From JAJPJE01 sp963724985 (lineage in GTDB: Bacteria; Acidobacteriota; Terriglobia; Terriglobales; Acidobacteriaceae): a stretch of 64,000 bases of DNA. Positions within the stretch are counted from its first letter, which is position 1. Every line of letters starts with the position of its first letter. This document shows positions 57,184-64,000 of the stretch, piece after piece. The notes below the pieces were generated by a model that saw only the letters and a program-made list of their open reading frames with translations, made no database searches and was not told the DNA's origin. The stretch lies in NCBI GenBank assembly GCA_963724985.1, contig CAVRWV010000021.1, forward strand, positions 208,173 through 272,172, given 5' to 3'. The position numbers and the translations under genes were made by a program.

Positions 57184-57840
57184 ATGGCCACTCCTAAAAC
57201 TTCGATGTTCGATCCTGCTGGCTTTCTGGCCGAGGCCGGCGTTGGGCGAAAAATCGTCGAATTCAGGAACAAGCAAACGATCTTCTCGCAGGGAGATATG
57301 GCCGATTCTGTCTTCTACATCCAGAAAGGCAGAGTCAGACTGAGCGTGCTTTCAGCGCGCGGCAAAGAGGCGACATTGGCGTTACTCAACCCCGGTGAAT
57401 TCCTCGGGGAAGATGCGATTCCAGCACCGAATACGCTTAGGGTAGCGACGGCTACCACGATAACTCCGTGCACGCTCCTCAAGATCGGAAGAAAAGAAAT
57501 GGTTCGCGTCATCCATGACGAGCACGCATTCTCGGATGTCTTCGTCAGCTTCCTACTTGCACGGACCATGCGAATTCAGGAAGATCTGGTCGATCAGCTC
57601 TTCAATTCCAGCGAAAAGCGCCTTGCACGCGTTCTTTTGCTCCTTGCGCAGTTCGGCAAGGCGGGCAAGCCCACCACAACTATTCCGAAGATTAGCCAGG
57701 AAGCATTGGCTGAGATGATCGGTACTACCCGATCACGCGTTAGCTTCTTCATGAACCGCTTTCGCAAACTCGGATTCATTCAGTACAACGGTGACATCCA
57801 GGTGCACCCTTCTCTTTTGAACATCATCCTGCACGACTAG
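57184..57840 (+). CDS. Crp/Fnr-family transcriptional regulator
   Basis: 218 residues. The cyclic-nucleotide-binding-like domain (about 20-135) has TIFSQGDMADSVFYIQKGRVRL and LNPGEFLGEDAI. The C-terminal winged helix has ISQEALAEMIGTTRSRVSFFMNRFRKLGFI. No Cys cluster of the FNR type is present. Ligand is not readable: the residue pattern of the cAMP pocket is not clear. A 22-bp palindrome lies just upstream. It is the only regulator in the 18-kb segment and may control its genes. Confidence 0.93.
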   Translation: MATPKTSMFDPAGFLAEAGVGRKIVEFRNKQTIFSQGDMADSVFYIQKGRVRLSVLSARGKEATLALLNPGEFLGEDAIPAPNTLRVATATTITPCTLLKIGRKEMVRVIHDEHAFSDVFVSFLLARTMRIQEDLVDQLFNSSEKRLARVLLLLAQFGKAGKPTTTIPKISQEALAEMIGTTRSRVSFFMNRFRKLGFIQYNGDIQVHPSLLNIILHD

Positions 57841-57884
57841 AACCGCGCAAGCGCATTCGATTGCGTGCGCTTCTCCTTACGACG

Positions 57885-58103
57885 CTACATGCCCTTGTAC
57901 GGTTCATAAGGCACCTCAGGTACTGAGGAGTTCTTTGCGTACGGCTTGTATGGGCGCTCCGACGAGGCCGGCTTATCCGAGTAGGGTTGATAAGGAAGCT
58001 CAGGAAGCGCGGGCAGTACCGCGTGATACACCGTCGATGAAGCCGCCGGATCGGGTGGCGGCAGTTCGGGAGACTTGTTCGAGTCAGCGGGCAAGTTAGT
58101 CAT
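57885..58103 (-). CDS. Small Pro/Tyr-repeat protein, 72 aa
   Basis: ATG at 58103 with AGGAGGCAAACGTC upstream, a strong ribosome site. The second half consists of three PYxPY modules (PYQPY, PYKPY, PYEPY) spaced 14 residues apart, the third near the end (PYEPYKGM). The first half is Pro/Ser/Ala-rich (TNLPADSNKSPELPPPD). No membrane helix or signal peptide. A decayed copy of its first 13 codons lies at 40410-40462, beyond the other end of the element, so the gene seems to belong to the tRNA-proximal end of this element family. Function unknown. Confidence 0.75.
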   Translation of the reverse strand: MTNLPADSNKSPELPPPDPAASSTVYHAVLPALPELPYQPYSDKPASSERPYKPYAKNSSVPEVPYEPYKGM

Positions 58104-58114
58104 GACGTTTGCCT

Positions 58115-58454
58115 CCTAGCAAATAAGGGTACGTGTTTTACCGATCAGGCGATGTTCACAATTGCTCAGTTCCGAGCGTAGCCGATACATCTGGAGGAGG
58201 AACAAGCTTCTGATCGATCTCAGGAGTATGTGACTGAGACGTAGCAATTCAGGTAGAGGCTGAAGTCTTCCGGGGACGGAATTATTTTCTTTGTCCTGGA
58301 ATTCACGGTTTTCAGTGGAAATTCCTAACACGTTCTCGATGAGTCGGCGGAGATTGCAGCCGCGACGCTCAGTTCGCAATTGAGCGGAAAAAAGGCGAAG
58401 AAGCACGGCGTAAAGCCTGATTCTGGCAAGACTTCGAAGTCAATTGGCAGCCAA
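58115..58454. other. 340-bp region between the Pro/Tyr gene and the tRNA-Cys repeat
   Basis: I see no convincing gene. A minus-strand open frame of 96 codons (58116-58406) lacks a ribosome site and its codon pattern is unremarkable. In the left copy the corresponding spacer is only about 20 bp, so most of this region is absent there. It may hold the promoter of the Pro/Tyr gene. Confidence 0.4.
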
Positions 58455-58576
<122 letters not shown>

Positions 58577-58589
58577 TTACTTGAAAAGA

Positions 58590-58649
58590 TCCTTCGCTTT
58601 CGGCTCAGGATTTCGGCAGCGGGCTCGGACGCCCGCTAAGCGCCTCAAC
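58590..58649. repeat. Interspersed 60-bp repeat, copy 1, between tRNA genes
   Basis: This copy is about 85% identical to 63143-63201. It begins TCCTTCGCTTTCGGCTCAGG, and 58618-58637 is a perfect 7-bp hairpin (AGCGGGC...GCCCGCT). It lies between tRNA-Cys and tRNA-Gly. The TCCTTCG...CTCAGGA ends are imperfect inverted repeats. It looks like a small mobile or REP-type element. Confidence 0.7.
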
Positions 58650-58694
58650 ATCAAAAAACCCTCGCTCGGAGGGGTCAGGCACTGCTTGAATTTC

Positions 58695-58769
<75 letters not shown>

Positions 58770-58820
58770 TCAGTAAAGCTCATTATATCGATTCACTGGA
58801 AAAGAGGCAAAACAAAGGAC

Positions 58821-59978
58821 CTATGCAGGGCGCAGCTTGCCGTCTTTCAATTCGAATTCGATGCCACGCCACAATATCTTGTGACCTGCGAAACTAGCGA
58901 CCCAGATCGCCAGGGCGAACACATCGCGCAATGGAATGAGCCAGAAGTCGCGCTTCAACTGAGGATCCTGCAGTATCGTCTTGCCGGCGGTCAACGCAAC
59001 TGCGGCTCGCATAAGAACTGTGGCCGCCAGCAAAATCCAAGACCACGATGCCCCTGCCGAAAACAACACGGCAAATGCGGCCCACACCAGCGGAAACGTG
59101 ACGACCAATCCAGCATAGCCCCATCGGCGCGAGTCGCGAATGGCGCGCGCCCAGCGCAACTGGTGGTCGAGAAACTCGCGCATGGTGTAGCCGCGCAGAA
59201 AGTGATCGACTACAACTTCCGACACATGTACTTCGAATCCGGCCTGAGCGATGCGGGCGCCGAGTTCGTAGTCATCGGCAAGATAATCGAGCAGCGGCTC
59301 GAATCCCCCGGCTGCATCGAGCGCCTTGCGCGTAAACGCAAGTGTGGATCCCAATCCGAACCGAACGCCCTGCAGCTGACGTGCAGCCAGCACGGCCGGG
59401 CAGAAATCTGTGCTCGTTCCGATTGATTCCAAACGGGAGCCTAGCGTGGGTGATGCAACACCTCGATACAGGCAGGTCACCATGCCGACATTTGTATCCG
59501 AAAATGGCGCGAGTACGCGCCGCAAGTAATCCGCGGGCACACGAATATCGCTATCACTTACCAATAAGTGATCGTATCTGGCGACACGTGCCATCTGCAG
59601 AAGATTGCTGACTTTCACGTTGGTGCCGAGAATTTCCGGACAGACCATCTGTTGAATGTTGCGCTCGAGAAATTCGCTGGTGAGTTTCTCGACGAGTGCA
59701 ACGGCGGGGTCATTGGCGTCGCTCACTCCGAAAATGATCTGGTACTCCCCGTGGTCCTGTAGGCAGTAGCTGCGGAAGCTCTCGTACATCTCCGGATCGG
59801 TTCCGCGCAGAGGTTTCAGAATCGAAACTGGAGGTGCGAAGCCCGACGCATGCCGCGTCCGCCGGCAGTCGCGTAGGAATGAGAACATTCCCAAGAGGCA
59901 CAGGCAATAGTAGGCAAGGCCTGCGGCTGCCAGTCCTGCAGTCAGAACCGCAAGCGATTTCAGAAGAAGATAGATCAA
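58821..59978 (-). CDS. HpnI-like/ceramide glucosyltransferase-type glycosyltransferase
   Basis: 385 residues. An N-terminal membrane helix (about 5-35) and two to three C-terminal helices (about 288-365) flank a GT2/GT21 domain. Motifs are PPVSILKPLRGTDPEMYESF, LLVSDSDIRVPADYL (donor-binding DxD), DYLADDYELGARIA (catalytic base region) and QLRWARAIRDSRRWG (QxxRW-like). HpnI adds N-acetylglucosamine to bacteriohopanetetrol; the related ceramide enzyme adds glucose to ceramide. Hopanoid genes are not in the window, so HpnI is the more likely of two readings but not certain. It is encoded 30 bp downstream of the permeases. Confidence 0.83.
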   Translation of the reverse strand: MIYLLLKSLAVLTAGLAAAGLAYYCLCLLGMFSFLRDCRRTRHASGFAPPVSILKPLRGTDPEMYESFRSYCLQDHGEYQIIFGVSDANDPAVALVEKLTSEFLERNIQQMVCPEILGTNVKVSNLLQMARVARYDHLLVSDSDIRVPADYLRRVLAPFSDTNVGMVTCLYRGVASPTLGSRLESIGTSTDFCPAVLAARQLQGVRFGLGSTLAFTRKALDAAGGFEPLLDYLADDYELGARIAQAGFEVHVSEVVVDHFLRGYTMREFLDHQLRWARAIRDSRRWGYAGLVVTFPLVWAAFAVLFSAGASWSWILLAATVLMRAAVALTAGKTILQDPQLKRDFWLIPLRDVFALAIWVASFAGHKILWRGIEFELKDGKLRPA

Positions 59979-60008
59979 GGATTGCGTTTCACTCGCGCAG
60001 AAACTCGA

Positions 60009-61274
60009 CTACTCGTAACGCAACGCTTCAATTGGATCGAGGTTCGCGGCCTTCCATGCAGGGTAGATTCCAAACACTAACCCGATTGCGCACGAGGCGA
60101 AGAATCCGACGCCCGCCCAGAATGCTGACATGCTGGCCGGCAGCGACGACCAGATGAGTCGCACCATCAAGGTGAGAAGACCACCTAGAACCACGCCGAT
60201 CACGCCACCCAACGAGGTGAGGGTAATCGCCTCCAGCGTGAATTGCAGCAGCACGTCTTTTTTGCGCGCACCGATGGCTTTGCGCACACCAATCTCGCGC
60301 GTTCGTTCCGTTACGGAGACTAGCATGATGTTCATCACGCCGACACCGCCCACGATCAGCGCGACGCTGGAGACCGCAAACATGAAGACAAAGACGGCGC
60401 CCGTAATCTGGTTCCAGAAATCGGACAACGACTCTTGCGTGAAGATTGAGAAATTATCGGGCTTATCTGGCGCAACTCTACGACGACGGCGCAACAATTC
60501 GCGCATTTCGTCCATTGCCTTGGGCATGTCGTCGTGACTCGTAGCCTTCACCGTGATCCAGTGTTGCTTCAGCTCCGGATGTAATTTTCGGAACGTCGCT
60601 AACGGGAACCGCACAATGTTGTCGTCTGGATTCTTGCCGCCTCCGAAAGCGCTCTTGATCGGGGCACTCACGCCCACCACGGTGAACAGCTTGCCTTCGA
60701 TATCAATTTCTTTCCCGAGAGCAGACTCGTTTCCGAAAAGCTCTTCGGCCGTGTCATGACCCAGGATGATCACCGACGAGCGATTCTCGTCTTCGCTTTC
60801 ATCGAAGAAGCGACCTTCGCTCATCTGTATGTCGTAGACTTCTTTCGCCGATGGGCTGTCGCCTTCGAGGATGGTGTTCTTCGCGCGGCGACCGTTGTAC
60901 TTCACTACATAGCTGCCGGTATTGAACTGTGGCTCAAAGTAGCGTACTCCGGCACTGACGGCCTGCACGTGCGGCAAATCCTTCATCGCTTCGGCATCTT
61001 CCCAGGTCAGTTCTTTTCGGGTACGCATCTCCTCGCTGGGACGGCTGAAGCTGAATACATCAATGTGAAAGGCCATGACCAGGTTCGATCCCATCGACTT
61101 GATGGAATCGGTCACGTTGGAATTCAACCCGTTTACGACAGACGAAATCGCGATCACGACTGCGACGCCGATCACGACGCCGAGCACAGTCAATCCCGAA
61201 CGCATCTTGTTCTTGGCGATGGTGTCCATCGCCATTCGCACAATCTCGCCGTAATCGCGTTTGGTCATTGCCAT
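60009..61274 (-). CDS. MacB-type ABC transporter permease
   Basis: 421 residues. One helix near the N-terminus (about 22-48) is followed by a periplasmic core domain (about 50-285) and three C-terminal helices (about 290-315, 345-375, 385-405). Conserved blocks are MRSGLTVLGVVIGVAVVIAI and the MNIMLVSVTERTREIGVRKAIGA coupling sequence. It belongs to the FtsX/MacB family, which export lipids, antibiotics or signals by coupling to an ATPase. No ATPase gene is adjacent in the window. It directly follows a paralogue (stop and start are adjacent), so they probably form a pair. Confidence 0.92.
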   Translation of the reverse strand: MAMTKRDYGEIVRMAMDTIAKNKMRSGLTVLGVVIGVAVVIAISSVVNGLNSNVTDSIKSMGSNLVMAFHIDVFSFSRPSEEMRTRKELTWEDAEAMKDLPHVQAVSAGVRYFEPQFNTGSYVVKYNGRRAKNTILEGDSPSAKEVYDIQMSEGRFFDESEDENRSSVIILGHDTAEELFGNESALGKEIDIEGKLFTVVGVSAPIKSAFGGGKNPDDNIVRFPLATFRKLHPELKQHWITVKATSHDDMPKAMDEMRELLRRRRRVAPDKPDNFSIFTQESLSDFWNQITGAVFVFMFAVSSVALIVGGVGVMNIMLVSVTERTREIGVRKAIGARKKDVLLQFTLEAITLTSLGGVIGVVLGGLLTLMVRLIWSSLPASMSAFWAGVGFFASCAIGLVFGIYPAWKAANLDPIEALRYE

Positions 61275-62508
<1,234 letters not shown>

Positions 62509-62656
62509 GATGGGTAGCTAGAAGTCTATCAGGGTACGCAGCTCTTCCCTAGTTCAAGGACGTCTGACGCCTGGAACGGATACAGTACTCCACCCGATCA
62601 GATATACGCGTCGGGCGGCGCCAAAGTTCCTTCCGAACGATAGCTTGGGGTCTCTA

Positions 62657-62662
62657 TATAAT
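62657..62662 (+). promoter_or_regulatory. Probable -10 element of rnpB
   Basis: TATAAT, a perfect -10 box, ends 9 bp before the first paired base of the RNase P RNA. No consensus -35 box is at the ideal distance; the best candidates at 62631-62638 are weak. Confidence 0.6.
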
Positions 62663-62671
62663 GCTGTAGTT

Positions 62672-63126
62672 GGCAGCCGGATCGGACGGTCGCCGGCGCC
62701 GGTTCGCCGGTGCGGGAGGAAAGTCCGAACTCCGCAGAGCAGTGTGCCGGATAACGTCCGGGAGGCTGGCGTAAAGGCCAGTCGACGGCCAGTGCCACAG
62801 AGAACATACCGCCGGGTGACCCATTCAAGCCGTTTTTTGGCTTGAGTGGGAAACAAGGTAAGGGTGAAAAGGTGCGGTAAGAGCGCACCGCCCGCCCAGT
62901 AATGGTCGGGGCATGGCAAACCCCACACGGAGCAAGACCAAATAGGGAACGAGCGGGCAGCAATGTCCGCACGCGCTGGCTCGGCGCGTAAACCGCAAGG
63001 CTCCCAGTAATGGGATGGAAGTTCCGGGTAGGTCGCTGGAGCCGCATAGTAATGTGCGGCCTAGAGGAATGACCGTCCTGCAAGCTTCGGCTCGCAGACA
63101 AAATTCGGCTTACAGATCCGGCTGCC
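62672..63126 (+). ncRNA. rnpB: RNase P RNA, bacterial type A
   Basis: The 5' GGCAGCCGGATC pairs with 3' GATCCGGCTGCC to form P1. The conserved regions GAGGAAAGTCCGAACTCC, ACAGAGAACATACCGCC, GGTAAGGGTGAAAAGGTGCGG, CCCACACGGAGCAAGACCAAATAGG, and AGAGGAATGACCG with ACAAAATTCGGCTTACAG are all in order. Length about 455 nt is in the long range for type A. It is the catalytic RNA that trims tRNA 5' ends. An 18-19-nt copy of its 3' end recurs at 63201-63219. Confidence 0.97.
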
Positions 63127-63142
63127 ACAAAGTTCTTGCAGG

Positions 63143-63219
63143 TCCTTCGACTGCGCTCAGGATTTCGGCAGCGGGCTCAGACGCCCGCAAGACGCCTCAA
63201 CTTACAGATCCGGCTGCCA
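63143..63219. repeat. Interspersed 60-bp repeat, copy 2, with duplicated rnpB 3' end
   Basis: 63143-63201 is about 85% identical to the repeat between the tRNA genes and has a 6-bp hairpin at 63171-63188. Directly after it, 63201-63219 repeats the last 19 nt of the rnpB region (63109-63127, CTTACAGATCCGGCTGCCA). The repeat is thus enclosed by a direct duplication of the RNA gene's 3' end, as left by an insertion. Confidence 0.7.
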
Positions 63220-63267
63220 AACTTCCTTCTTGTCAGTTCAGGCTGCGGCGCGAATCCGCGAGAATTC

Positions 63268-64000
63268 TCAGTCCGGCTCGATTTCCGGCAACTGGCGTTT
63301 CACCACGCGCGGAACATCTGGAGGCGCTGGAACCGGCAGAGACAGGTCAATGGTGCCCACGTAGTTGCTGAGCTGGTCCTGGATACCAATCCGCATGGAG
63401 GTAGCTGCGACGGGGACATCCACTTCCTGGTGGACGCGAACTCCACCGGTCACTGCATCTTTGTAGACTTCAGGCCGCAAATCACTCATGCCAACACTCA
63501 GACTCCCGACAGTGGGCGACCATCAGCAGCGAACGATGCAATCATGAAAGTCAGCGCGCTGCGGTAAGTCCCATTGCTCAGCGGAAGGAATCGCAGGTCG
63601 GCGCTTTCAATGGCGTAGTCGATGCTGTGGTGTTGTACCTCCACCTGCGACGGCAACGTCGGATGCTTCGCCGATGCCAATAGAATCTCTCCAGCTTTCG
63701 CGCTGTCGACTTTCGCTCTGGTTCCCACCGGCAGAACTCGCACGGAGAAGCGAATCTGGTGAGACTGCGGCGAGCCGTACTGCATGGCTACGACTCGGAT
63801 ATTGTGGGCAACTTCCTTCATCTTGGCCGGCGAATTCGGATCGTCCGCGAAGTATCCGGGCCGGTAATGAAGGTGGTATCCCTTTTCGGCGAGGGCCACT
63901 TTGAGCTTGCGGAAGCGGCCGTCGTAGTTCTTGTTTGAGGGACTGTAGGACAGAGAGTAGTAGTTCGAGGCCTGCTCGGTCGCCATCTTGATGGCGTCGG
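63268..64000 (-). pseudogene. VWFA-related acidobacterial-type protein, C-terminal part, one frame disruption
   Basis: The frame enters from the right edge (DAIKMATEQASNYYSLSYSPSN), the segment after the VWA fold in this family (NYYSLSYSPSNKNYDGRFRK, then YHLHYRPGYF). A beta-rich tail follows. Near 63505 (CCC, where one base seems missing) the frame changes to read SLSVGMSDLRPEVYKDAVTGGV and HQEVDVPVAATSMRIGIQDQLSNYVGT, the usual C-terminal beta-sandwich, then a Pro-rich end (PVPAPPDVPRV). The family is secreted and abundant in Acidobacteriota; function is unknown. The N-terminal signal and VWA domain lie outside the window. Confidence 0.8.

Noticed and set aside
62585..63128. Protein-coding frames across the RNase P RNA
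   Set aside because: Open frames on both strands here overlap a fully recognisable structural RNA and lack coding features.

Overview
The window looks like a piece of an Acidobacteriota chromosome (Koribacter/Terriglobia-like). The indications are a 1145-residue Oar-type TonB-dependent outer-membrane protein with an N-terminal carboxypeptidase-regulatory-like domain, a C-terminal piece of an 'acidobacterial VWFA-related' protein, DUF4019 and DUF1223 proteins, many small secreted proteins, and a moderately GC-rich coding style. The species cannot be fixed from the sequence alone.

Layout. 0-7.4 kb: partial SPFH protein, small membrane protein, L,D-transpeptidase, AI-2E-type permease, DUF1223 protein, a frameshifted GH44 endoglucanase-like lipoprotein and a GT28/MGDG-synthase-like glycosyltransferase. 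7.5-23.5 kb: TonB-dependent protein with a clear terminator, rhodanese, GH1 beta-glucosidase, LepA, a SurA-like foldase and DsbA-like thiol protein, LarE, TatA, and a biotin carboxylase/biotin-carrier pair bracketed by an unusual 8-nt periodic repeat. 23.6-32.5 kb: one leftward operon of OmpR-type regulator, histidine kinase, TolC, membrane-fusion protein, RND pump and a beta-propeller protein. 32.7-40.2 kb: MsrB-MsrA, a flavin disulfide reductase, an aquaporin, polyphosphate glucokinase, a GH15 glucoamylase/trehalase and a SPASM radical SAM protein. 40.5-58.5 kb: an 18-kb segment bounded on the right by an intact tRNA-Cys and on the left by a 44-nt copy of its 3' part ending exactly at the anticodon. 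It carries DUF190 genes, a PhoD-like phosphatase, an envelope-stress-like group (9 x 32-residue repeat protein, SYLF, Thivi_2564-type, OmpA, Q-rich, DUF3309, Zn-phospholipase C), several small zinc-finger proteins, a GH130/GT4 mannan-type pair and a Crp/Fnr regulator. 58.5-64 kb: tRNA-Cys, tRNA-Gly, an HpnI-like glycosyltransferase, two MacB-type permeases, RNase P RNA and a partial VWA protein.

Main points. The tRNA-Cys segment has the structure of an integrated element, and sequence homologous to its tRNA-proximal end, including the start of the Pro/Tyr-repeat gene, recurs just beyond the far boundary. This suggests two related elements in tandem, the left one decayed. No integrase gene was seen. 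At least ten single-base frame disruptions occur in six genes, mostly in short G/C runs. They are more likely sequence errors than independent gene deaths, so the frameshifted genes are annotated over their full reconstructed span.
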